DNA from: Scytonema sp. UIC 10036
GTDB taxonomy: Bacteria > Cyanobacteriota > Cyanobacteriia > Cyanobacteriales > Nostocaceae
DNA: 64,000 nt
Direction: 5' to 3'
NCBI RefSeq assembly: GCF_009725235.1
Contig: NZ_WJFC01000001.1
Location: 124,001-188,000, forward strand
The position numbers and the translations under genes were made by a program. The first letter of the stretch is position 1, and each line of letters opens with the position of its first letter. The notes below the pieces were generated by a model. That model worked only from the letters and a program-made list of their open reading frames with translations, had not been told where the DNA came from and did no database searches. Below, piece by piece: positions 1-8,551 of this stretch.

Positions 1-291
1 ACGATATTTTTTCCGTTCTGTCATCCTTTCGGACATACCTTTTAACATCCAAACTTCGCCACCAATCAATTCTTCTTTTTCGTTTACTACGCTATAGCCT
101 ATATTTTGATAGCCAGCATCAATCCCCAAATTTCCTGCTTGAGTATAACCACTAGAACCATAAATTAAAGAGATGGTAAATGGATCGCGACTAGAAATTT
201 TGGCTTTTCCTTCCTTCAAAAGCAACCGAGCTTTACGGGGAGAGGTCGGCATTAATGGTTTACCATATTTGTTGACAACGTAGACTTTCAT
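1..291 (-). CDS. iscB: IscB-like RNA-guided nuclease, N-terminal part (cut by window edge)
   Basis: About 97 residues are visible from an ATG at 291; the reading frame stays open to base 1, so the rest lies outside the window. The protein starts with a PLMP-type domain: the motif KPLMPTSPRKARLLLKEGKA is typical of the IscB/IsrB family. A RuvC-I-like strand GIDAGYQNIGYSVV follows, with its catalytic Asp near residue 58. IscB proteins are transposon-encoded ancestors of Cas9 that cleave or nick DNA guided by an omegaRNA encoded just upstream; the HNH domain, if present, would be outside the window. The upstream 300 bases on the same strand are rich in hairpins, as expected. It could be IsrB (no HNH) or a degraded copy; the visible part has no stop or frameshift. 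Confidence 0.8.
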   Translation of the reverse strand, partial: MKVYVVNKYGKPLMPTSPRKARLLLKEGKAKISSRDPFTISLIYGSSGYTQAGNLGIDAGYQNIGYSVVNEKEELIGGEVWMLKGMSERMTERKKYR

Positions 292-640
292 GATTTGTAT
301 TCCTAATAAACAGGTAATCGCTTTGCAGCGTGGTTCCCGTCGCCAATGTTTATCCAAGTTTTATGCTGGCAACACTTTCCCTCTCTCCGTAGGAATGTTT
401 AATCACCAACCGTAGTGAGCCAGCCCTGCAGGCGGGTTTCCCGCGCCCTGGGGACTGGCGAACCCGTAAGGGTGTTCAGAACTAGGGATCGAGACGCTAC
501 TCTCTGCATTCTGAAGTACCTATATATTTTGAATAAACATAGTAACCCTTGCGTAACGGATTACTGAAGCTAATGACGAACTTCTTAATTTCTTAAGAAG
601 CCCACACTTACCGCAAAGCGGAAGTGTGTGGAGTCGTCAC
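292..640 (-). ncRNA. candidate omegaRNA (HEARO-type) upstream of the IscB gene
   Basis: This non-coding stretch lies directly upstream of the IscB start on the same strand, where HEARO/omegaRNAs of this family are encoded. It is much more GC-rich than nearby spacers and folds readily: GCGGG/CCCGC around 431-445, CTTCTTAA/TTAAGAAG near 581-600, and a strong hairpin CCACACTT...AAGTGTGTGG at 602-631. The last resembles the subterminal palindromes of IS200/IS605 ends. In known systems the guide sits at the RNA 5' end, next to the element boundary, which here would be near 600-640. The exact ends and guide cannot be fixed by eye. Confidence 0.5.
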
Positions 641-671
641 TAGTTGTAGAAAACAGTGGAAAGGTGTTTAC

Positions 672-1667
672 TTACATATCACTCCAGACGAGTTGATCGA
701 ACAAGCGTAAAAAGCGTTCGGTATCTACATCTAAGCAAGCCTCTACGTTGGGAGGGTTAGTTTTCTCATCTTTGCGATCGCGTCGATCGGCTAGTGACAT
801 TCCAGTAGTAAATCGTCCCTGAATTTCAACCATCATATGCAGCGATTCTGTAGTTACCAAACTGGGATCTATTGCAACCGCCATCGCCAAGGGATCGTGT
901 AAATAACACCCATAAAAGCCTTCGTTGTCACGATAGAAAGCCATATAAATTCCCGTGCAGTCGGCAATAAACTGGGTGACTTTTGAAGGACGACGCTGTA
1001 AATTATCTTCAACAACTTGGCGTGGTAGAGGGGCTTTCATCGCCACATCTAAACCAACCAAAGTCAAAGGAATTCCCGACTCCATCACGACTTGAGCCGC
1101 ATCGGGATCTACAAAAAAGTTAAATTCAGCTGCTGCTGTAATATTTCCGGGTACAGTAACAGCCCCACCCATGATGATAATCCGCCCTATTTTTTTCATG
1201 GTTGTGGCATCTTTCTGAATTGCTGTTGCTACATTCGTAAGCGGTCCTAAAGCAATAATGGTCAGATTATCGTACTCTTGAGCTGCCTTGAGAAGCAAAT
1301 TAATAGCATTCTCTGTAGATGGCTTAGTAGTAAGTTTGGGGTAGCGCGGTGTACCATCCGCTTCCTTAAATTGCTCCAACTCACCCAAACCATCTGCACC
1401 ATGAATTCCTGCTGCATTGAACGGAGGTTTCACAAGTGGTTTTTCACAGCCTTTGGCAACAATGAGCGAAGTATCGGGTTCAACAATACTCACTACGCGC
1501 AACACATTATTAGCAGCTTGATCTACGTTAATATTGCCAGCTACAACGGTAATTGCTTTTAGGTCTAATTTAGGTGAATTCAATGCCATAATCAGAGCTA
1601 GGGCATCATCAACACCGCCGTCTGTATCTATTATTACTGGTACGGGCTGGTTTTGAAGGACTATCAT
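672..1667 (-). CDS. inosine-uridine type nucleoside hydrolase
   Basis: This 331-residue protein hydrolyses the N-glycosidic bond of ribonucleosides to give base and ribose. The N-terminal Ca2+-binding signature IIDTDGGVDDALAL is at residues ~11-24, and a later IIIMGGAV strand matches the family core; the length is normal. A longer reading frame begins at 1787, but its first 40 residues match nothing in the family and would overlap the end of the upstream nucleotidase. The ATG at 1667, just before the conserved first strand, is therefore preferred. The gene is 46 bases downstream of the 5'-nucleotidase and probably shares its transcript. Together they would turn extracellular or cytosolic nucleotides into base, ribose and phosphate. 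Confidence 0.88.
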   Translation of the reverse strand: MIVLQNQPVPVIIDTDGGVDDALALIMALNSPKLDLKAITVVAGNINVDQAANNVLRVVSIVEPDTSLIVAKGCEKPLVKPPFNAAGIHGADGLGELEQFKEADGTPRYPKLTTKPSTENAINLLLKAAQEYDNLTIIALGPLTNVATAIQKDATTMKKIGRIIIMGGAVTVPGNITAAAEFNFFVDPDAAQVVMESGIPLTLVGLDVAMKAPLPRQVVEDNLQRRPSKVTQFIADCTGIYMAFYRDNEGFYGCYLHDPLAMAVAIDPSLVTTESLHMMVEIQGRFTTGMSLADRRDRKDEKTNPPNVEACLDVDTERFLRLFDQLVWSDM

Positions 1668-1713
1668 GCTAATTGCTACTCCATGGAACTTATCTGAAGG
1701 CGATTTAAAACCT

Positions 1714-3195
1714 TTACTTGTAGACAAATCTTCCTTCGATATGGCTGTCAAGATTTTGATGATGACTAAAGTATTCTTCAATGACATCCTGGCAAGATGT
1801 TGTGACTACCTTTGGAGTCGCTAATTTTGTTAATTCTTCATGGGTTATGCCTAGAATATGCTCTGAATTTTGGAAACGATAGCCATCCATACAGATGGTG
1901 TAGTGTTGGTCGTCTTGTACAGGTTGTCCATTAATGCTTAAAGATTCAAGCTTTTCTTCAGTGTCTCTATAAACGGCCTTAACAGCTTTACTAACCTGAA
2001 GATACTCACTTTCACCGGGTATTCTGTTTTCTAATCTCATAATGTGTGCGAATATTTTGGTGAGATATACGCCTGTAACCCTATATTTATGCATAGGATC
2101 TTCGTAAGGAAAGATTTGTTTGAGATCGCTCAATGTTACTAGCGGTCCTAATTCTGTTCCCCGGATTGCACCACTGGCTACAAAAACTACATCTAACTTA
2201 TCTAGTTGGGCAAAAATATCAGCAAATAAGTTACCCAATTCAGTTTCTTCTTCACGCCTAGGATGAGTCAGTTTACGGGCTAGTCGTCCAATCAGTCGAT
2301 TGTATTTACGATCTACATCTTCTTTGAAGGTAGCAATCAGCTTTTCGATTTCGGGATCTGGCGGAGCCAAATTACTATCCACAGGGAGGAGTTGCCACTT
2401 CCATTCAACGATGCTGTTAGTATCGTCATCCACTACAACATCAAAGCGTCCAATTTGGTCTGTGCCAACTCCAGCTTGGGCAATTAGAATGTTATTAACT
2501 TGGGCAGGTTGTTCTAAAAATGTATGGGAATGTCCGCCAATGATCAGATCCACACCCCATTCCGGGTTTAGCATTGCTGCTAGTTTTTTATCTTCTTCAA
2601 AACCAATGTGGGTCAGGATAATTGTCAGGTCAATGTCGTCATTTTTGTAGGCGTTGCAAATCTTACCAACTTCTGAGGCGGCATCTTCAAGACTTACGAA
2701 TGTACCAATACTTCTATCACGTTTTAATGTTTTCAAAGCTTCTTCAGTAATAATCCCGATGAACATAATGTCGAATCCATCGACATTGAGGATAAGATAG
2801 GGATTCATTAAGCGCTTGTTGTACTTTTTGATATATAAGTTGGCATTCACAATCGGAAAATTTGCCATCTTTTCCAGGAAAAGTAAGTGAGGGAACCCAT
2901 AATCTAGTTCATGATTCCCTAGAGTCACTACGTCTGGAGCCAGGTAATTCATAATTTCTATGGTTGAAAGACCTTTATACTCCACATCAATCGTAGAGCC
3001 TTGGAGCATGTCACCAGAAATGACAAAAAGCACGTTTTTCTCTTCCTGGCGCACCTTATTGATATAGCCGGAAAGTAGCGCCATTCCACCAATAACATGA
3101 CCTTCTGCTACACCTGTAGCTTCTGCCAGAAAGTCTCCGTGCATATCATTTGAATGCAAAATCGTGAAACTTTTAAACCGTTCGGTGAATGTCAT
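1714..3195 (-). CDS. bifunctional metallophosphatase / 5'-nucleotidase (UshA family)
   Basis: This 493-residue metallophosphatase carries family motifs in order: LHSNDMHGDF (residues ~13-22), SGDMLQGS, TLGNHELDYG, and ILTHIGFEED leading to GGHSH. These supply the two-metal site. The C-terminal half matches the 5'-nucleotidase substrate-binding domain, with FVASGAIRG and LFADIFA segments. It should remove phosphate from nucleoside monophosphates or related esters. Most UshA homologues are exported, but this one starts directly at the first strand with no visible signal peptide, so a cytoplasmic location is likely unless the true start is further upstream. It lies between the urea transporter gene (54 bases upstream) and the nucleoside hydrolase, all on the minus strand. 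Confidence 0.9.
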   Translation of the reverse strand: MTFTERFKSFTILHSNDMHGDFLAEATGVAEGHVIGGMALLSGYINKVRQEEKNVLFVISGDMLQGSTIDVEYKGLSTIEIMNYLAPDVVTLGNHELDYGFPHLLFLEKMANFPIVNANLYIKKYNKRLMNPYLILNVDGFDIMFIGIITEEALKTLKRDRSIGTFVSLEDAASEVGKICNAYKNDDIDLTIILTHIGFEEDKKLAAMLNPEWGVDLIIGGHSHTFLEQPAQVNNILIAQAGVGTDQIGRFDVVVDDDTNSIVEWKWQLLPVDSNLAPPDPEIEKLIATFKEDVDRKYNRLIGRLARKLTHPRREEETELGNLFADIFAQLDKLDVVFVASGAIRGTELGPLVTLSDLKQIFPYEDPMHKYRVTGVYLTKIFAHIMRLENRIPGESEYLQVSKAVKAVYRDTEEKLESLSINGQPVQDDQHYTICMDGYRFQNSEHILGITHEELTKLATPKVVTTSCQDVIEEYFSHHQNLDSHIEGRFVYK

Positions 3196-3249
3196 AATCT
3201 TTTACCTCTGAATAGAATTGTTGAGTTTTGTAGTCAGGGAAATGTGGGT

Positions 3250-4908
3250 TCAAGTCACTAGCAGCACTTCAATAAACCGATTCCAAGTCAACGGCTCACC
3301 GCCTGTGCGCTCGCGCAGAAACGCAATTTCATCATTAGATAAAGGCGGTTCTCCCACACTCGCTAGCGCCGTATTCATTTCCTTGGTGCTGATGAATTCA
3401 TCTTCGTCAGCATCAAGCGGTAGAAAATACGTGACAAATTCGGTGTACCTCGACATGAGACGGCGGTGACGCAGCATTAATTCGCTAAACTCTTCAAAAT
3501 CGATTTCTCCACTGCCATCGCGATCTATCGATTTGAATAGATACGTCAACTCACCCTCCTGGAAGCCTTTTCCTGCTGATTGCAGATGTGCCGCTAATTC
3601 GTGAGTTGAGAGTTCACCATTGCGATCGCGATCGATGGCATCAAAGATATAGCGAAGGTTGCCTTTAATTTCAGGAGACGCTTGTTCAAATAGGACGTTA
3701 TGACGCTCCCCCTTGATCGCAGCCGTCAGTTGTTTGCGAAATCGGGTGATGATGTCGCGAGCCACCAGGAATCGCTGTCGGTGTTCTTCGGGGGTGGCAA
3801 CTGTATAAAGCGAGACTGGAAACAACGAGGGAAGCGCTCGCTGCACGATCAGCAAACACGCGATCGTCACAACGGCAAAGGGCAAAGCCAGAATCGGTAA
3901 CCGAACCACAGAGAATACAGGTACCAACAGCAGACTAGCGATCGATGCTAGGAACGCACAGGCTGCACCCAGCGAAATACTCAAGGTGTTTGGAGCGTAA
4001 AATATTCCCCCGATCGCCATTGCGGTAAAAACGGCGTTATAGCCCAAAAAACCGCTGTACAGTTGAGCCGGTCTGGCTCCCACCAGTAAACCTGCCAGCA
4101 GGTACATGACACAACCCAGCAATCCCACCATTGCTCCGATGGGAGTAGCAATGAAAACAGCTAAGAAAACCAGAAGGATAGAAATTAGATTATCTACGAA
4201 AAAGACTTGCCCAAGACTCACTGGGAGAGATTGAGCCACTCGCCAAAAATCCAGTGAAACAGGAGAAGGAAGGGGGGGAGGCGAACCCAAATGAAAGAAG
4301 GGTTGAGGCACAATCGCAATCAAGAGCAGGAACGTATATAAGACTACATGAAAAGCAATGCCCAGTGGAGCAACTCGGAAGCGGGTGGCAAACCATGTTC
4401 CTACCGTCTGCAAGACGATGGTTGATAGAGCAGAAAGCACAATTGCTGCGATGATCCAACTAGGATTCCAGACTCCTTTGCCACCAAACAGCCCGAAAAA
4501 CGCCAATGTTGCCCCAACAAACAGCCCATTCAAACCAAAGATGCCATTTTGAATCGCGCTAGGATTCAATTTGAGAGCGATCGCTGTTAATGTTGCAGAG
4601 GAAGTTCCTATCAAACTCATAATCCCCAACCAGGGAGACTGGATGAACATGGCAATGATAATCAGCAGCCCACTCATGGGATTGTTAACAAAAATCGCCT
4701 GTCCGATGCCGCGCAAGGTTGCATTGAAAAAATTCAAACCGGGCTGATTGGCAAGCCGTTGGTTGAGCAGCTGCATGGTTCCCAAAACCGGGATTCCATA
4801 AAACAATCTCTCAGTGGCTGTTGTCTTAGATTCTAGAATGTGGTGTATCAGTTCATGCAACGGTAGCGGTTCGCCGCCTTCAATAGTCGGAGTATGGTTG
4901 TTGTTCAT
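3250..4908 (-). CDS. urea transporter fused to C-terminal EF-hands
   Basis: This is a 552-residue fusion. Residues ~35-350 match the UT/SLC14 urea channel family: GIGQAIFVNNPMSGLLI near residue 67 and NGIFGLNGLFVGATLAF near 121, with about ten hydrophobic helices. After a ~50-residue linker come three calcium-binding loops: DRDRNGELSTHE (426-437), DRDGSGEIDFEE (462-473) and DADEDEFISTKE (499-510). The first two are canonical; the third lacks the usual Gly at loop position 6. A plain bacterial UT channel is ~300-350 residues, so the C-terminal ~150 residues are an added cytosolic or periplasmic Ca2+ sensor. The gene heads the minus-strand set with the nucleotidase and nucleoside hydrolase, which suggests a nitrogen-scavenging role with Ca2+ gating. 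Confidence 0.9.
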   Translation of the reverse strand: MNNNHTPTIEGGEPLPLHELIHHILESKTTATERLFYGIPVLGTMQLLNQRLANQPGLNFFNATLRGIGQAIFVNNPMSGLLIIIAMFIQSPWLGIMSLIGTSSATLTAIALKLNPSAIQNGIFGLNGLFVGATLAFFGLFGGKGVWNPSWIIAAIVLSALSTIVLQTVGTWFATRFRVAPLGIAFHVVLYTFLLLIAIVPQPFFHLGSPPPLPSPVSLDFWRVAQSLPVSLGQVFFVDNLISILLVFLAVFIATPIGAMVGLLGCVMYLLAGLLVGARPAQLYSGFLGYNAVFTAMAIGGIFYAPNTLSISLGAACAFLASIASLLLVPVFSVVRLPILALPFAVVTIACLLIVQRALPSLFPVSLYTVATPEEHRQRFLVARDIITRFRKQLTAAIKGERHNVLFEQASPEIKGNLRYIFDAIDRDRNGELSTHELAAHLQSAGKGFQEGELTYLFKSIDRDGSGEIDFEEFSELMLRHRRLMSRYTEFVTYFLPLDADEDEFISTKEMNTALASVGEPPLSNDEIAFLRERTGGEPLTWNRFIEVLLVT

Positions 4909-5408
4909 AAAACTACTAACTCACCATTTGCACAGAGCGAACCTCGAAAACCTAAATTTATCATTGCCCGCTCCGAAAATATGCAACATCAGGACAAATA
5001 AATACTTTTTTAAAGATCAATATAATTATTTGCTATTTCAGCATATTAAATCAAAGCAACAACATTTATTTACATTTTTTTGTGAATTTAATTCTTACTC
5101 TCTTCACTTAGGGCAAACACATTAAAACTTTGGCAACAGATCTATAATTTCCTTAATAACTCTTCTGGTAGTCTTGTCTTAATCGCGCTTGACAATATGC
5201 GTGCTTTGCTTTTCAGGGAATAGCCAACGCATCAAACGTACAAATGTGAACTCTTCTTCAACACCGTCGGTAGCGACGAGTCAATTCTGCGTACTCCAAG
5301 TACGGTACAATTTGAATTCTCGAGCGTGGCATAGTTGATGGCATTCTTTTATCTTCCATCGAATGATACTATCTTTAGCAACTTCGTATAAAAGTTAAAA
5401 GCAGAAAA
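4909..5408. other. divergent intergenic region between urea transporter and cyclase genes
   Basis: This 500-base AT-rich spacer must hold promoters for both divergent genes. The only clear structure is a small palindrome, GTACTCCAAGTAC at 5291-5303, followed by GGTAC. No GTA-N8-TAC site of the NtcA type was found by eye in its exact form. No convincing coding potential is seen. Confidence 0.5.
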
Positions 5409-6905
5409 ATGGCTAACAACACATCATCTTTTTTCACAGAATACGCAATTACTGTTCTCCTGATCGACGATCAACCCATGATTGGTGAAGCGGTACGCCG
5501 GATGTTAGCTGATGAAGAAGATATTATTTTTCACTACTGTAGCGATCCAGCAGTTGCTATTCCTAAAGCGATAGAGGTTTCGCCAAAAGTCATTCTGCAA
5601 GATTTAGTTATGCCTGACATTGATGGCTTACTTTTGTTGCGGTTCTTTCGTGCTAATAAGGCGATTCGTAATGTGCCAATGATTGTCCTTTCTTCAAAAG
5701 AGGATGCAAAAGTTAAGGCAGAAGCTTTTGCTTTGGGTGCGAATGATTACTTGGTCAAATTGCCCGATAAAGTTGAACTGATTGCTCGCATTCGTTACCA
5801 TGCCAAAGGTTATATCAACTTATTACAACGAAATGAAGCTTATAAAGCGATCCAAAATTATTCTAAAAAATTAGAGAAATCTAATGAACTCATTCGTCAA
5901 GTTTTTGGACGTTATCTCAGTGATGAAGTTGTCGCCAGCTTGTTAGAAAGTCCTGAAGGATTGAAACTGGGTGGAGAGAGACGGAAAATCACTATATTTA
6001 CTTCTGATTTAAGAGGATTTACAGCCACAGCAGAACGATTATCACCTGAAGAAGTGGTGAAAGTTCTCAACTTCTATCTGCATCACATGGCGGAAGTTAT
6101 TACCAAACACAAAGGAACAATTGATGAATTTATGGGTGATGGGATTTTGGTTCTGTTTGGTGCGCCCACTCCCAGAGAAGACGATGCGACTCGTGCGATC
6201 GCCTGTGCGGTAGATATGCAATTGGCAATGGGAGCAGTCAATGAACAAATGGCAGAGTGGGGTTTACCAAAACTAGAAATGGGAATTGGGATCAACACTG
6301 GTGAAGTCGTTGTAGGAAATATTGGCTCAGATAAACGTACTAAATATGGTATTGTTGGTAGCCAAGTGAATCTTACTTATCGCATTGAATCTTACACACT
6401 AGGTGGTCAAATTTTCATTTCCGAATCGACTTATAAAGAAGTAGGACAATTAGTAAAAATTGATGGGGAAAGGCAAGTGACACCAAAAGGAGTTAAGCAG
6501 CCCATTACCATCTATGAAGTCGGTGGTATTGGTGGAGAATATAATCTTTTCTTGATGAAAGAAGAAGAAGTCTTCATTCCCCTTACTGAAGAAATCTCAA
6601 TACAATATACAATTTTGGATGGAAAGCATATTAATGATAACTTTTCGAAGGGAAGTTTAGTCAAGCTTTCTGCCAATAGAGCACTTGTGCGTACAATTCC
6701 AGGTGCTACTAACGGAATCCCATTGCCACTCAGCAATCTCAAGCTGAACTTCTTAACACCTTCCACTTTAATAGAAGGTAGTGGTGATATTTATGCTAAA
6801 GTTTTGGTAGAATCAGCAGAGCCAGGAAGTTTTTATATTGGTTTTACGACCATGCCTCCATCTATAAAAGCAGGGCTTGATAAACTGTATCAATCACTGA
6901 AATAA
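5409..6905 (+). CDS. response regulator with class III adenylate/guanylate cyclase domain
   Basis: This 498-residue signalling protein has a receiver domain at ~15-135, with acidic pair D20/D21, phospho-acceptor D65 in LQDLVMPD and K117. A short helical linker follows, then a class III nucleotide cyclase domain (~190-375). The two metal Asps are D200 (FTSDLRGF) and D244 (FMGDGILVLFG); the catalytic Asn/Arg pair is N321 and R325. The last ~120 residues are beta-rich, end in YIGFTTMPPSIKAGLDKLY and may be PilZ-like, but this is uncertain. Phosphorylation by an unlinked kinase would control cAMP (or cGMP) synthesis. The MBL-fold gene starts 28 bases downstream and may be cotranscribed. Several cNMP-binding proteins in this window are possible downstream receptors. 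Confidence 0.9.
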   Translation: MANNTSSFFTEYAITVLLIDDQPMIGEAVRRMLADEEDIIFHYCSDPAVAIPKAIEVSPKVILQDLVMPDIDGLLLLRFFRANKAIRNVPMIVLSSKEDAKVKAEAFALGANDYLVKLPDKVELIARIRYHAKGYINLLQRNEAYKAIQNYSKKLEKSNELIRQVFGRYLSDEVVASLLESPEGLKLGGERRKITIFTSDLRGFTATAERLSPEEVVKVLNFYLHHMAEVITKHKGTIDEFMGDGILVLFGAPTPREDDATRAIACAVDMQLAMGAVNEQMAEWGLPKLEMGIGINTGEVVVGNIGSDKRTKYGIVGSQVNLTYRIESYTLGGQIFISESTYKEVGQLVKIDGERQVTPKGVKQPITIYEVGGIGGEYNLFLMKEEEVFIPLTEEISIQYTILDGKHINDNFSKGSLVKLSANRALVRTIPGATNGIPLPLSNLKLNFLTPSTLIEGSGDIYAKVLVESAEPGSFYIGFTTMPPSIKAGLDKLYQSLK

Positions 6906-6933
6906 TTTAGACCATTAATACTTGATAACTCTT

Positions 6934-7692
6934 ATGAAATTAATCTTTTTAGGTTCAGGTTCAGCTTTTACCGTAGGAGCAGACAATTTTCAATCAAATA
7001 TACTTTTAACTGACCAAGAGAAGAAACTTTTAATTGATTGCGGTTCAGATATTCGATTTTCATTACACGCAGTTGAATTATCATATCTAGATATTACTGA
7101 TGTTTATATTAGCCATTTGCATTCCGATCATATAGGAGGATTAGAATACATTGGGTTTAGTACAAAATTTGATCCACGCTGCCAAAAGCCCAATCTTTAT
7201 TTGAGTAAAGATTTAGCAGGTGAAATTTGGGAAAGAAGTTTATCTGGCGGAATGAGATCTGTTCAAGGGGATGTGACAGATTTAAACTCCTTTTTTAACG
7301 TAAATATAATTCCTCGTCATGAAAATTTTACTTGGGGAGGAATAAAGTTTCATACGGTGAGAGTTATACATATTGATAATGGATATTTTTTGATGCCAAG
7401 TTATGGACTATTTTTTGAAATCAACGGAACGAAAGTCTTTTTAACCACAGATACTCAACTGGCTCTAGAAGAAAATGGAGAATTGTATGAGCGAGCAGAT
7501 ATGATTTTCCACGATTGTGAAACAGCAAAATTTCCGAGTACGGTTCACGCTCATTACGAACAACTAGTGACTTTACCAGACAAGATAAAAAATAAAATCT
7601 GGTTGTATGGTTATCAACCAGGTGTACTTCCTGACGCCAGAAAAGATGGATTTCATGGTTTTGTGAAACGAGGTCAGACTTTTGATTTTTGA
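6934..7692 (+). CDS. MBL-fold metallo-hydrolase (possible phosphodiesterase)
   Basis: This 252-residue beta-lactamase-fold hydrolase begins with a typical MKLIFLGSGSAFT strand. The zinc motif HLHSDH is at residues 61-66, a TTDTQ motif supplies the bridging Asp, and a late HAHYEQL provides the final His. The ATG at 6934 is chosen over an upstream TTG because the fold begins exactly there. The family includes RNase Z, cyclic-nucleotide class II phosphodiesterases and arylsulfatases. Its position right after a nucleotide cyclase makes a phosphodiesterase role attractive, but the sequence alone cannot prove it. Confidence 0.85.
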   Translation: MKLIFLGSGSAFTVGADNFQSNILLTDQEKKLLIDCGSDIRFSLHAVELSYLDITDVYISHLHSDHIGGLEYIGFSTKFDPRCQKPNLYLSKDLAGEIWERSLSGGMRSVQGDVTDLNSFFNVNIIPRHENFTWGGIKFHTVRVIHIDNGYFLMPSYGLFFEINGTKVFLTTDTQLALEENGELYERADMIFHDCETAKFPSTVHAHYEQLVTLPDKIKNKIWLYGYQPGVLPDARKDGFHGFVKRGQTFDF

Positions 7693-8551
7693 ATGATGAG
7701 TCATACCATTTCACGTTAATCACGATACAGATCAATCCTGTAGAGACGCGATCGGAGCGTTCATACACCCTCTATTTTGTATCATAGTTATTGATATAGG
7801 ACTTACGCACTGTACAAATTGGCTGTTATGTGCATAACGATATTTGGTGGTCTCAGAGTGTTGGCGATACGGCTTCAGCCGTTAGCGAAGCTATCGCGCT
7901 TGTGCTGGCTCGCCAGTCCAAACACAAACAAGCTAGGACTTGCACATTGACAAAATCAATATGATATGCTTTTAGAATGAGACGATTTTCTCCAAGTTGA
8001 CTCAACGGCGCGATCGCTCACCTTTAGTCTAAAGTCCAGATTGAAGTTTTGCGCGTGTTTTGGCGGACTGCTTAAAAATAAGTGTTAGTGCTGCTCATCT
8101 AAATGTATTTTAAATTACAGTAATAAAGCAGTGTCTGTATTGACGGCTTACATATGTTCAGAATAACCCCCGAAAAACCCGCTACCGAGAAAATATTTAG
8201 TACTCGTACATGACGTGTTCGTGCGTATGCCTTGCAAAAAATTTTGCTACTTAGACGAGAACTAGAATACTTTGTGCTCGTATATTACGTACCATGTAGA
8301 AAATACCGACATAATACTATAACTTTATTCTCCGGATCTTGTTTGAAAAGCACTACCTCAAGCTACCCCCAACACCAACCACTTTTGACCACACCCCTCT
8401 ACCAGTGACATTATTGGTTGGTTCCAACATTGTGGTTATTGTATTGCACCTAGAACCGCTATAAACTTAGAAAGCAGTGCAATTACCAAAAAAAACTTTA
8501 CTTGGTATTTATATATATAAAGTAATCTTTCCTTTAAACACAAGCGTTTCT
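7693..8551. other. intergenic region upstream of the beta-alanyl-amine cluster
   Basis: This long spacer holds the left copy of the inverted repeat (7796-7999) and then ~550 AT-rich bases with no recognisable gene. A GTG at 8477 opens the downstream reading frame but encodes a lysine- and tyrosine-rich leader unlike a normal N-terminus. The cluster promoter probably lies between 8000 and 8550. Confidence 0.5.
7796..7999 (+). repeat. left copy of a ~204 bp inverted repeat, MITE-like
   Basis: The sequence from ATAGGACTTACGC to TCTCCAAGTTG is repeated almost exactly, in opposite orientation, at 16234-16438, with one indel and a few mismatches. The outer end ATAGGACTTACGCA has the look of cyanobacterial MITE/IS ends. 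A second, internal TAGGACTTGCACATTGACA at ~7934 is a diverged direct copy of that end. The copies point towards each other across 8.2 kb. Confidence 0.85.

Noticed and set aside
1668..1787. Longer N-terminus for the nucleoside hydrolase
   Set aside because: The extra 40 residues do not match the family and overlap the end of the upstream gene.
4190..4552. Open frames on both strands inside the urea channel gene
   Set aside because: They are shadows of the conserved transporter coding sequence.
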